From Methanobacteriota archaeon (GTDB lineage: Archaea > Hydrothermarchaeota > Hydrothermarchaeia > Hydrothermarchaeales > JAADFM01), in NCBI GenBank assembly GCA_013152845.1, contig JAADFM010000012.1, forward strand, positions 1 to 11,709: a DNA stretch of 11,709 nucleotides. The letters run 5' to 3'. A program made the translations under genes and the position numbers. Each line of letters opens with the position of its first letter. Within the stretch, counting starts at the first letter, position 1. This document shows, in pieces, positions 1-5,904 of this stretch. The notes below the pieces were generated by a model, which worked only from the letters and a program-made list of their open reading frames with translations, was not told the origin of the DNA and ran no database searches.

Positions 1-95
1 GAATTCAGGATGGTCTTGAACCTGTGGCAGTATCCCACCTCGAATCCCCGGTAGTCCTCGCAGGTCTCCAGGGCGCACGTCTTGTTTTTCTCCAA
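1..95 (-). CDS. Cys-rich mini-protein 3 of the nrd operon (partial, 3' end outside the window)
   Basis: The reading frame starts MEKNKTCALETCEDYRGF and continues EVGYCHRFKTILNS to the window edge. Function is unknown. It carries the pattern C-x4-C-x10-C-(H/V)-(K/R), almost the same as the 46-residue protein at 257-397, so the two look paralogous. Start choice: the strong Shine-Dalgarno GGAGGTGAT (100-108) overlaps an in-frame ATG (99-101). It sits four bases before an in-frame TTG (93-95), a spacing like that of the gene starting at 1540, so TTG is preferred. If ATG is used, the gene starts at 101 with Met-Arg first. It is the last visible gene of the operon that begins with nrdD. Metal or cofactor binding through the three cysteines is only a guess. 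Confidence 0.6.
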   Translation of the reverse strand, partial: MEKNKTCALETCEDYRGFEVGYCHRFKTILN

Positions 96-108
96 GCGCA
101 TCACCTCC

Positions 109-243
109 TCACTCCATACCCAGCCTGCACAGGGTGGTGTACACCTCCATCTTCCTGGCCTCGCTCTCCAGGCTCTCCTGGTACCTGAGGCAGTACGTCC
201 CTATGCAGTACTCGCACCGCTCCGGTGAGCACCCGTGGGACAT
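109..243 (-). CDS. Cys-rich mini-protein 2 of the nrd operon (44 aa)
   Basis: A 44-residue protein starting MSHGCSPERCEYCIGTYC, with cysteines at 5, 10, 13, 18 and 39. The second half (residues 19-44) is charged and probably helical. The first part shares C-S-P-E-x-C with the mini-protein at 257-397, and a shortened spacing to the aromatic-Cys that follows. ATG (241-243) is preceded by GAGGTGA about eight bases upstream. An adjacent GTG directly before it could be an alternative start. The stop lies just ahead of the Shine-Dalgarno of the next mini-protein. Four cysteines within 14 residues suggest a Zn or Fe-S site. No known family is recognised. It was too short for standard ORF cut-offs, but codon use, ribosome site and operon packing support it. 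Confidence 0.65.
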   Translation of the reverse strand: MSHGCSPERCEYCIGTYCLRYQESLESEARKMEVYTTLCRLGME

Positions 244-256
244 CACGGCCCTCACC

Positions 257-397
257 TCAAAAAGAGCACTGGTTGGACCAGTACTCCCTGTCCTCCGGGG
301 TCTTCAGGGTCACCCGCATCTTGACGCAGTACCCCACCGACTCCGGGCCCGAATAGTAATGGCATCCCTCAGGGGAACAGTCCATGGCAAACCTCAT
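257..397 (-). CDS. Cys-rich mini-protein 1 of the nrd operon (46 aa)
   Basis: A 46-residue protein whose ATG overlaps the nrdG stop as ATGA, with the Shine-Dalgarno GGAGG located inside the nrdG 3' end. This points to translational coupling. Cysteines are at 7, 12, 24 and 44. The core reads C-S-P-E-G-C, then a Tyr-Tyr stretch, then V-G-Y-C-V-K. The partial protein at 1-95 has the same layout (C-A-L-E-T-C, then V-G-Y-C-H-R). I do not recognise the family. It may be a small metal-binding or redox protein used with the anaerobic reductase or its activase, but the only support for that is location and cysteine content. Confidence 0.7.
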   Translation of the reverse strand: MRFAMDCSPEGCHYYSGPESVGYCVKMRVTLKTPEDREYWSNQCSF

Positions 398-1101
398 TTT
401 CCCCTCCATTTCACATCCTCCACATATCTCCTGGCCCGCTCCACCAGGGCGTCCATCTCCTCGTCTGTGGGGGGTGCCACCCCTCTAAGCTCCTCCACCC
501 TGATATTCAGGGGCGCATACTTCTGGAGCACGTACCTCTTAGCCCCCCGGAGTTCCCTGGCGATATCCTCGATATCCTCAGGCTCCATGAGGGTCGGCAC
601 ATAGGTTGTGCGGAACTCGTAGTCCACCCCCGAAGCCTTCAGGAGCTCGATGGACCTGACGATGCCATCCAGGTTGCCGTTCATATCCACCCCTGCCACC
701 CGGGAGTACTTCTCCGGCTCCAGGGGCGCCTTCACGTCCATGGCCACGTAATCCACCAGGTTCTCGTTTATCAGGGCCTTCAGGACCCCGAACCTGGTCC
801 CGTTGGTATCCAGCTTCACCATCATGCCCCGCTCCTTCAGCGCCCGGCAGAAATCCGGCAGGTCGGAATGTACCGTGGGCTCCCCGCCCACAATCACCAC
901 CCCGTCGATGAAGTCCGAATGCTCGTCCAGGAAGGAGAATATGGACTCCTTGGGCACGTTATCATAGGAGCCGGGCTCATAGACCAGCTCGTGGTTGTAG
1001 CAGTAGGGACAGCGCAGGTTGCACCCAGGTGTAAACACCAGGGAGGCAATCCTCCCGTCCCAGTCCACGAGACTGGTCTCCATGAAACCCTTAACGTCCA
1101 T
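394..1101 (-). CDS. nrdG: Anaerobic ribonucleotide reductase activating protein, radical SAM (NrdG type)
   Basis: This is the radical-SAM activase that uses a [4Fe-4S] cluster and S-adenosylmethionine to form the glycyl radical of class III ribonucleotide reductase. From the ATG at 1099-1101 the protein has 235 residues. The signature C-N-L-R-C-P-Y-C lies at about residues 27-34, followed by the SAM-binding G-G-E-P-T near residue 72. It fits the NrdG2-type subfamily of about 230 residues. The start ATG overlaps the redoxin stop as TGATG; a GTG one codon earlier (1104) is possible. The gene ends ATGA into the first Cys-rich mini-protein. Its natural substrate here is probably the separately encoded glycyl-radical protein at 1364-1540 rather than a full-length NrdD. 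Confidence 0.93.
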   Translation of the reverse strand: MDVKGFMETSLVDWDGRIASLVFTPGCNLRCPYCYNHELVYEPGSYDNVPKESIFSFLDEHSDFIDGVVIVGGEPTVHSDLPDFCRALKERGMMVKLDTNGTRFGVLKALINENLVDYVAMDVKAPLEPEKYSRVAGVDMNGNLDGIVRSIELLKASGVDYEFRTTYVPTLMEPEDIEDIARELRGAKRYVLQKYAPLNIRVEELRGVAPPTDEEMDALVERARRYVEDVKWRGK

Positions 1102-1364
1102 CACAGGCTCTTCCAGGCGCGTTCCAGTTCTTCCGGGTCCGGCACGTCGCCCCGCCAGGACCTGACCTCTTCTTCCTCGTCGTCCCGCAGCACCAGGGTC
1201 GTGGGGGTTGACATGACCCCGTAGTAGGCGGCCTCTGCCATCCCGTCCACGTCCTCCACGTCGTAGTACTCCACCGTGGCCCCCAGGGCCTCCAGGCCTT
1301 TAAGGACCTCCTTTGTGGCAGGGCACTTGCCGCAGTCCTCCTTGTAGAACATCTTGACCGGCAT
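1101..1364 (-). CDS. NrdH/glutaredoxin-like redoxin, 87 aa
   Basis: A small thioredoxin-fold protein starting MPVKMFYKEDCGKCPATK. The CxxC active site is C11-G-K-C14, and the expected cis-proline is P54 in S-T-P-T. The length of 87 residues is typical of glutaredoxin/NrdH-like proteins. The ATG overlaps the stop of the glycyl-radical protein (TGATG), and GGAGG stands about six bases upstream. Its place between the glycyl-radical protein and nrdG suggests it is the dedicated dithiol reductant of this ribonucleotide reductase. Some class III enzymes take electrons from a redoxin rather than from formate. The electron source for the redoxin is not visible here. The longer reading frame extending to 1529 is not used; it overlaps the preceding gene. 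Confidence 0.88.
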   Translation of the reverse strand: MPVKMFYKEDCGKCPATKEVLKGLEALGATVEYYDVEDVDGMAEAAYYGVMSTPTTLVLRDDEEEEVRSWRGDVPDPEELERAWKSL

Positions 1365-1540
1365 CAGGCCTCCTCCGCGGCGGCATAGAGGGTCCCGAAA
1401 TGGGAACCGTCCCTGGCCTGCCTGTCCTTGAGCTCGCCTATCTTCCCCTTGTTCCATGAGGAAACCTTGGAGAAGAAACCGGTAACCCGGGTTATATGCT
1501 CGATGTTTTCCGAACCGCAGCACGGACACTTTCCTTCCAT
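1364..1540 (-). CDS. Stand-alone glycyl-radical domain of class III ribonucleotide reductase (58 aa)
   Basis: This 58-residue protein matches the extreme C-terminus of NrdD, but here it is its own gene. It begins MEGKCPCCGSENIE, giving the second Cys pair of the NrdD zinc ribbon (C5/C8, with C7 extra). It continues with H-I-T-R-V-T-G-F-F, where G21 aligns with the radical glycine of the family motif R-V-x-G-Y (Gly681 in E. coli NrdD). After that comes W-N-K-G-K-I-G-E-L-K-D-R, the usual NrdD tail. The start is well defined: ATG directly follows the previous stop, and a full GGAGGTGAT lies three bases further upstream. An extra 17-residue tail follows the conserved part. The first Cys pair sits on the separate catalytic subunit, so zinc binding should join the two chains. 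Split proteins of this sort resemble the spare glycyl-radical protein YfiD/GrcA of pyruvate formate-lyase. Confidence 0.88.
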   Translation of the reverse strand: MEGKCPCCGSENIEHITRVTGFFSKVSSWNKGKIGELKDRQARDGSHFGTLYAAAEEA

Positions 1541-1666
1541 CTAATCACCTCCGTATCCGAATTCTTCGATGTAACGCTTGATAATCTCCTCGGCATGCTT
1601 CAGCGCCTCCTCGTCGTCGGCAAGCCTCTCTTTCAGGTCCAGGAAGAAGGCCTCGTCGATCTTCAT
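1541..1666 (-). CDS. 41-residue acidic helical protein between the two NrdD pieces
   Basis: A 41-residue protein beginning MKIDEAFFLDLKERLADDE and ending F-G-Y-G-G-D. It is rich in Glu, Asp, Lys and Leu and is probably one or two helices. It has no cysteine and no known motif that I recognise. Its ATG shares one base with the nrdD stop (TGATG), and its TAG stop directly abuts the ATG of the glycyl-radical protein. Codon use matches the neighbouring genes. It may help dock the glycyl-radical protein onto the catalytic subunit, but nothing in the sequence proves that. The ribosome site (a G-run about eight bases before ATG) is weaker than those around it, which suggests coupled translation. Confidence 0.7.
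   Translation of the reverse strand: MKIDEAFFLDLKERLADDEEALKHAEEIIKRYIEEFGYGGD
1544..1552 (-). promoter_or_regulatory. Full-length Shine-Dalgarno for the glycyl-radical protein
   Basis: GGAGGTGAT matches the anti-Shine-Dalgarno of archaeal 16S rRNA over nine bases and stands three bases (the preceding TAG stop) before the ATG at 1538-1540. It shows that the glycyl-radical segment is initiated independently and is not read through from nrdD. Confidence 0.85.
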
Positions 1667-3612
1667 CACGCCAGCCCCCTGACAGTCTTGCCGCAGTCCA
1701 GGCACGAGGTGAACTCCGGGGAGAAGCATATCTGGTCGTTTAAGGTCTTCTTGAAGGTCTTTATCACGAAGTTGGCAATACTGGCCGGGTCGGGTCTTGC
1801 CTCGCCCAGCCAGATGTGGGTCAGAGACCCGGCATGTATCATCGGGTGGAACATCCCCTCTTTCTTGACCCTCTCGATGGGGTTGATGCGCTCCCTGACG
1901 TTCAGGTAGGTGGAGTTGGTGTAGTACATCTCCCCGAGCTCTATGCTGCCCTTCATCACCGATGCCGCCTTGTCCCCGAAGTGGGCCAGGTCCAGCTTCG
2001 CCATCCGGTATGCGGTGGACTCCGCCGGGGTCTGCTCCAGGACAAAGCGCATGCCCATCTCCTCGCCCAGGCGCTCGGACTCCTTGTTCATGTAGGCGAT
2101 GGTGCGCAGGCCGAACTTGAAGGCCTCCCTGGACTGGTGCATCTCCTCGCCGGTGTGGTACTGGACCATCTCGTTTAGGCCCACCATGCCGAAGAGGAAG
2201 GTGGCCCGGTGGAGGCGGTAGTAGGGCTCCCCGTCCTTGGTCATGGCCAGCAGCCCTAACGGTCCCTGGTTGCCCATGGAAAGCAGCCGGGTGATGAACC
2301 GCCGCTTGTACTCGTGGGCCTGGGCCATCAACTTCATGCGCTCCGAGATGATGTCGAAGAGCTCCTCGTCGTCCCCGTTTGCCTGATAGGCGACCCTGGG
2401 CAGGTTCAGCGTGGCGTTCTGCATGGCAGAGTAGCGCATCTTCCAGGGGGTCTTGGCGTCCTCGAAGTCCTGCTCCTCCAGCTTGAATGACAGCCGGCAG
2501 CACTCCGAAATCTTGGCGGTCTCGCCCCGGTCCATGACGTAGTAGGTGTTGCCCATCCGGGAGGAGACCTCGGCGGCCAGGTTCAGGAACTCCTCGTAGC
2601 CCTCGGTCTTGAACAGCCGCTCGGTGATGTGGAGCTGGGGCTTGGGGAAGAAGAAGGGCCTGCCCATGCCGTCCCCGCCCTTGTAGACGTTGAACAGGGC
2701 GGTGGCGAAGCGTTGCGCCTCGGGCAGGTAGTCCTCGTAGTTGTTGCCCGTGAACTCGCCTCCGGGCCCGATGGCGGGAACGCCTTCAAAGTGCTTTGGT
2801 ATCTCCCAGTATATGTTCAAATCAGAGAATATGCTCTGCCCGCCCCGGGCCACCGCCTGCTGGGCGAACTCGAAGACCAGCATCTGGGCTATCTGCTCCA
2901 TCCTCTTGTCGTCCACGCCCTTCAGGAAGGGGGCGAAGAAGAGGTTGACCGCATCCCAGCCGATGGCCCCCGCAAAGGAGCCCTGGAGGGCGGCCGAGAA
3001 CTTGATGAGGTGCAAAAGCAGCACCTCGGGGTGCTTGGGTGGTTTCGAAATCGAGAGGGCGTTGGGCAGGTTCAGCCCGAACTTCTTGATGTACTCCAGG
3101 GAGTTGCCGGAGCAGTAGGGCCGGTCAATCATCCCCAGGTCGTGGAGGTGGAAGTCGCCCCGCTCGTGGCCTGCGGCTATCTCGGAGGGGAAGACCTTCA
3201 AGAGGGCGTACTGCTTCTTGATGCTCTCGGCCAGGGAGAGGTTGGTGGCCTCCGGGCCGTGGGGCACGTTGGCGTTCTCCTTGTTGTGCTGGACCACCAT
3301 CTCGTGGACATCGAAGATGGGCACACCCAGCCGGGTGTAGTCCGTCCTCGTATCGATGAGACCGTGCCTTATGAGCTGGGTGTTGACCAGCTCGCGGATG
3401 AGGGGGCCGGTGAGGTACTTCTTTATCCCGGAATCCTCCACGATGTCCCTCACCTCCAGGCTGATCTTCTCGGCCGTCTCCCGGTCCAGGCCTGTCTCGT
3501 GGATGAGGGACTCCACTATCCTCTGGCGGTCCCATTCCACGATGTCCCCCCTTGACACCTTCACAAAGAGCGCAAGGTCGGTTGCATCCTTGGATTCAAG
3601 TCTTGTCTCCAT
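1666..3612 (-). CDS. nrdD: Anaerobic (class III) ribonucleoside-triphosphate reductase, catalytic subunit lacking the glycyl-radical domain
   Basis: It reduces ribonucleotides to deoxyribonucleotides under anoxia. Positions below count from the GTG at 3622-3624; the preferred ATG (3610-3612) is codon 5, with GAGGTG nine bases upstream, giving 648 residues. An ATP-cone lies at about 22-90. H-D-L-G with P-Y-C171 matches the active-site cysteine next to the substrate. E-C-C-R-L at 374-378 holds the finger-loop cysteine that becomes the thiyl radical. Further NrdD motifs include N-Q-G-P-L-G-L-L near 452 and E-Q-T-P-A-E-S near 530. The chain ends C641-L-D-C644-G-K-T-V-R-G-L-A and stops (TGA). A normal NrdD continues through a second Cys pair to the radical glycine. 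Here that piece is a separate gene (1364-1540), with a 41-residue gene between them. The two pieces add up to an ordinary NrdD length. Confidence 0.95.
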   Translation of the reverse strand: METRLESKDATDLALFVKVSRGDIVEWDRQRIVESLIHETGLDRETAEKISLEVRDIVEDSGIKKYLTGPLIRELVNTQLIRHGLIDTRTDYTRLGVPIFDVHEMVVQHNKENANVPHGPEATNLSLAESIKKQYALLKVFPSEIAAGHERGDFHLHDLGMIDRPYCSGNSLEYIKKFGLNLPNALSISKPPKHPEVLLLHLIKFSAALQGSFAGAIGWDAVNLFFAPFLKGVDDKRMEQIAQMLVFEFAQQAVARGGQSIFSDLNIYWEIPKHFEGVPAIGPGGEFTGNNYEDYLPEAQRFATALFNVYKGGDGMGRPFFFPKPQLHITERLFKTEGYEEFLNLAAEVSSRMGNTYYVMDRGETAKISECCRLSFKLEEQDFEDAKTPWKMRYSAMQNATLNLPRVAYQANGDDEELFDIISERMKLMAQAHEYKRRFITRLLSMGNQGPLGLLAMTKDGEPYYRLHRATFLFGMVGLNEMVQYHTGEEMHQSREAFKFGLRTIAYMNKESERLGEEMGMRFVLEQTPAESTAYRMAKLDLAHFGDKAASVMKGSIELGEMYYTNSTYLNVRERINPIERVKKEGMFHPMIHAGSLTHIWLGEARPDPASIANFVIKTFKKTLNDQICFSPEFTSCLDCGKTVRGLA

Positions 3613-3647
3613 CTTTCCAAACACCTCGTCAATGCATCAGAGCAGAT

Positions 3648-3662
3648 GTTAGAGAATCTAAC
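3648..3662. promoter_or_regulatory. 15-bp perfect inverted repeat in the nrd leader, possible operator
   Basis: GTTAGA-GAA-TCTAAC has six-base arms around a three-base centre. It lies about 40 bp downstream of the nrdD TATA box and about 36 bp before the nrdD ATG, so it falls just past the expected transcription start. That position would suit a repressor. It does not look like a terminator, since no T-run follows. The binding protein is unknown. Confidence 0.45.
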
Positions 3663-3700
3663 AAATTATTACCCCTGAGATTAGGATAATAAGTAAATTA

Positions 3701-3714
3701 TTCATATATAAGCC
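3701..3714 (-). promoter_or_regulatory. TATA-box promoter of the nrd operon
   Basis: Read on the minus strand this is GGCTTATATATGAA, a good archaeal TATA box within an AT-rich stretch. Transcription should start about 25 bases downstream, near 3680, leaving a leader of roughly 70 bases before the nrdD ATG. No other promoter is evident inside the operon, whose genes overlap or lie within a few bases of each other. Confidence 0.6.
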
Positions 3715-3787
3715 TTACTAATCCTTCCTATTAACTTCAAATACGATAAAACTCACAGTATCCTAACCATTTTCTGCCCAGGCATCT

Positions 3788-3830
3788 GGAATCCCCCTCC
3801 CGGGGTTCACAGGCCGAACCTGCACCCCGG
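3788..3830. other. GC-rich intergenic element with two mutually exclusive hairpins
   Basis: The divergent gap of about 300 bases between nrdD and the rhomboid gene holds, besides the two promoters, a GC-rich block. Its middle segment CCGGGGTTC (3800-3808) can pair with upstream GAATCCCC (one bulge) or with downstream GAACC and CCCCGG (3816-3830, with a bulge). It lies upstream of both predicted transcription starts, so it should not be in either leader. It could be a remnant, a small RNA or a protein site. The GGTTC...GAACC part recalls a tRNA arm, but no tRNA can be assembled around it. Confidence 0.3.
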
Positions 3831-3872
3831 CGTGGACGTTCGGTATTCCAATTCCACCCTCTTTTCCGGTGC

Positions 3873-3886
3873 AAAAACCTTAATAC
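3873..3886 (+). promoter_or_regulatory. TATA-box promoter of the rhomboid gene, leaderless transcript likely
   Basis: AAAAACCTTAATA has the form of an A-rich BRE followed by an archaeal TATA box. Its centre is about 28 bases before the ATG at 3910, which puts the transcription start on or next to the start codon. No Shine-Dalgarno precedes that ATG, in keeping with leaderless translation. Confidence 0.5.
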
Positions 3887-3909
3887 CCGGACTCCACAGA
3901 AAGACCGCC

Positions 3910-4581
3910 ATGAAGGTCACAACAGAGCTCCTCCTTGCGAACATCGGCGTCTATTCTGTCCTTGCCGTCCTCAGCGGCAACCCCCTGGAGCTCGACGACC
4001 GCTGGGTCCACGCCTTCGGGCTGTACAACCAGAGCTTCCTTGCCGGTGCCTACTACCAGGTCCTCACCTCCCTCTTCTTTCACTTCGACCTCCCCCATCT
4101 CGGCTACAACATGCTCTTCCTTGCCATCTTCGGCTACCGTGCCGAGGATATCTACGGCAGGAAGCGCTTTCTGGCCATCTACCTCGCCACCGGGGTCATC
4201 GCCTCCCTCCTCACCCTCTACCACGTCATGGCCACCTCCTCGCCGGAGCTCAAGTTCACCTCTGCGGGGGCCTCGGGGGCCATCTTCGGCATCCTCGGGG
4301 CGGTCCTCATAGCGCAGCGCAACCTGTATTCCGGGGGCGTGCGGACCTCCCTCCTCTATGGTTTCCTCTTCTTCATCCTGGCCAAGTCCACCGGCTTTCT
4401 GGCCCACCTCATCGGCCTGGTGGCCGGGTTCCTCATGGGCTACGCCCTCACCTGGGACTGGTATCCCCGGGTGGAGGAGCAGGACATCGACTTCGACGAG
4501 GCGGCCTGGGAGGAGGTGGAGCGCCAGGTCATGGAAGAAATAGAAAGAGAGAGGAGAGCCCCCCCCCGCCCAAGAGGATAA
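3910..4581 (+). CDS. Rhomboid-family intramembrane serine protease
   Basis: A 223-residue membrane protein that should cleave transmembrane helices of other proteins within the bilayer. From the ATG at 3910 it has about six hydrophobic segments. It shows the rhomboid landmarks H58-F-D-L-P-H63-L-G-Y-N67-M before the second helix, the catalytic serine in G-A-S122-G, and the partner histidine H166 in F-L-A-H-L-I-G. The C-terminal tail from about residue 184 is acidic and highly charged and probably cytoplasmic. It ends in a Pro/Arg stretch coded by a run of nine C's (4559-4567), a likely slippage spot. A longer frame reaches back to 3832. The promoter placement and the typical rhomboid N-terminus favour 3910. 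It stands alone, divergent from nrdD and convergent with the sulfur operon, so its substrate is not indicated. Confidence 0.88.
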   Translation: MKVTTELLLANIGVYSVLAVLSGNPLELDDRWVHAFGLYNQSFLAGAYYQVLTSLFFHFDLPHLGYNMLFLAIFGYRAEDIYGRKRFLAIYLATGVIASLLTLYHVMATSSPELKFTSAGASGAIFGILGAVLIAQRNLYSGGVRTSLLYGFLFFILAKSTGFLAHLIGLVAGFLMGYALTWDWYPRVEEQDIDFDEAAWEEVERQVMEEIERERRAPPRPRG

Positions 4582-4618
4582 TCGAGAAAGGAGGCAGTCT
4601 TTCCGTATTACCCTAGGG

Positions 4619-4640
4619 CATATTCTATTATGGCAATATG
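4619..4640. terminator. AT-rich hairpin between convergent genes, weak terminator candidate
   Basis: CATATT and AATATG form a six-pair stem with a ten-base loop, in an AT-rich gap (4582-4695) between the ends of the rhomboid and SepCysS genes. On the plus strand the sequence ATTTATTTAAATATT follows. Archaeal termination mostly needs only T-rich tracts, so the hairpin itself may not matter. The gap also holds two copies of CAGTCTTT (4595 and 4669). Confidence 0.3.
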
Positions 4641-4695
4641 ATTTATTTAAATATTACGGTGTTTTGGACAGTCTTTGCAAAAGGGTGCACAACCG

Positions 4696-5904
4696 TCACC
4701 CGGCCCTGGCAGACGGCTTTTCCCCTGCATCCTGCTCCCGCCCCCGGCCTGCCTCCGCCACCTCCATGAAGGCCTCTGCCACCCTCCGGACCTCCTCCTC
4801 GGTGAGGCCGTAGACCGACATCTTCACGTGCTTGGTCAGGCCGCGGTGCAGCCCCACGATGCCCCGCTTGACCATCTCGCTGGCCAGGAAGAACCCCTTC
4901 TTCTTGTGGGTCCTGGATATCTCCCAGAATAGGGGTGTCTCGAAGTGGAGGAGGTGGTGGTTGTGGGGCAGGTCCCCCATGAGCACCATATCGCACTCCT
5001 TTTCCATCTCATCGGCGAATCTCCTGGTCTTATCGAGTTCCCCGTCCCACCCCTTCACCCTCTCCTTCACATACGGGAAGGCCAGCATGGAGCTTATGAG
5101 GGGCTGCCCCCCGATGCCGCAGCCGAAGAGGTTCGGTACCTTCTTGCCGAAGAGCCTGCCGCTCCAGGCCGGACGGATCTTTGAGGTCTCGAAGAGCTTC
5201 TTGGAGTACTGGTAGGAGGTGACCACATAGCCCAGGGGTGAGAGGGACGCCATGGACTTGTGGGCGCTGAGGCTCAGGAAATCTATGTTCATCCTCTTCA
5301 TGTCGATGGGCATCACACCGCCGGTATAGGCCGCGTTCACCATGAAGGGCACCCCGGCCTCACTGCAGACCCTCCCCACCTCGGCCACGTCGATGATGTT
5401 GCCGTAATAGGGGTCGGCATGGGTGGCCACCACCAGGGCAGGGTCCGTCCCCGTCTCCTGCCTGACCTCCCGGATCTTTTCTCCATAGTCCTCGGGGTTG
5501 ATGCGGTACTCCGGGTAGCCCGAATGGGGCACCTCCACCACCTGGAGGCCGCACATCTCGGCTGAAATCATGGTGGTGTAATGGCAGGTGGCATCGGCGA
5601 TGACCGTCCTCCCCTCGGCCTGCGAGGCCACGGCCCGCATCACCGTGAACTGGGCCGCCCGGCATCCGAAAGTGTGCTCGGCGACATCCCCGCCGAAGAA
5701 CTCCGCCACCTCGGCCAGGAACTCGGTGATGGGCGGGTTCCTGATAAGGCCCGACCGCCCCTCCAGGCAGTCGTGGCAGGTCTCGTACCCGGTGCGCATC
5801 CAGTCCCGGCAGAGCTCCTCCCTGACCCCCCGGGGTATCATCCCGCCCCGCATGAGGGGGTTGATGACGATGCTGTCCCGGTACCTGTTCCTAACCGCCT
5901 TCAT
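4696..5904 (-). CDS. pscS: O-phospho-L-seryl-tRNA:Cys-tRNA synthase (SepCysS)
   Basis: A PLP enzyme that converts phosphoseryl-tRNA(Cys) to cysteinyl-tRNA(Cys), the route to Cys-tRNA in methanogens and some other archaea; 402 residues. It matches family sequence throughout: C43-H-D-C46 after the N-terminal R-G-G segment, the PLP lysine in S-A-H-K216-S, and C262 in F-G-C-G-I-G-G-Q. These three cysteines correspond to those reported as needed for persulfide-based sulfur transfer in the Methanocaldococcus enzyme. The C-terminal 20 residues are charged and not typical of the family core. ATG at 5902-5904 is preceded by GGAGGCGAT, and the gene overlaps the DUF169 gene by 14 bases. It is the last gene of the sulfur operon, so upstream TusA and carrier proteins are plausible sulfur donors. 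The partner phosphoseryl-tRNA synthetase (SepRS) is not in this window. Confidence 0.94.
   Translation of the reverse strand: MKAVRNRYRDSIVINPLMRGGMIPRGVREELCRDWMRTGYETCHDCLEGRSGLIRNPPITEFLAEVAEFFGGDVAEHTFGCRAAQFTVMRAVASQAEGRTVIADATCHYTTMISAEMCGLQVVEVPHSGYPEYRINPEDYGEKIREVRQETGTDPALVVATHADPYYGNIIDVAEVGRVCSEAGVPFMVNAAYTGGVMPIDMKRMNIDFLSLSAHKSMASLSPLGYVVTSYQYSKKLFETSKIRPAWSGRLFGKKVPNLFGCGIGGQPLISSMLAFPYVKERVKGWDGELDKTRRFADEMEKECDMVLMGDLPHNHHLLHFETPLFWEISRTHKKKGFFLASEMVKRGIVGLHRGLTKHVKMSVYGLTEEEVRRVAEAFMEVAEAGRGREQDAGEKPSARAG

Noticed and set aside
1365..1529. Extension of the redoxin frame upstream of its ATG.
   Set aside because: That stretch codes for the glycyl-radical protein in another frame, and the redoxin ATG at 1364 has a good ribosome site.
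1667..2503. Upstream part of a minus-strand frame inside nrdD that continues into the 41-residue gene.
   Set aside because: The stretch overlapping nrdD is a frame shadow rich in Gly, Arg, His and Pro. Only the last 41 codons after the ATG at 1666 look coding.
2629..3555. Plus-strand open frame of 308 codons opposite nrdD.
   Set aside because: It is antisense to a highly conserved gene, has a Val/Gly/Leu-biased composition and no recognisable domain.
3799..3833. tRNA-like arm (GGTTC...GAACC) in the nrd-rhomboid gap.
   Set aside because: No acceptor, D or anticodon arms can be assembled around it, and there is no CCA or suitable flanking stem.
3832..3909. Longer N-terminus for the rhomboid protein from the ATG at 3832.
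   Set aside because: The TATA box lies inside this stretch, and the extra residues do not resemble a rhomboid N-terminus.
4595..4676. Direct repeat CAGTCTTT at 4595 and 4669.
   Set aside because: Eight bases occurring twice in an AT-rich gap is within chance, and no mobile-element features flank it.
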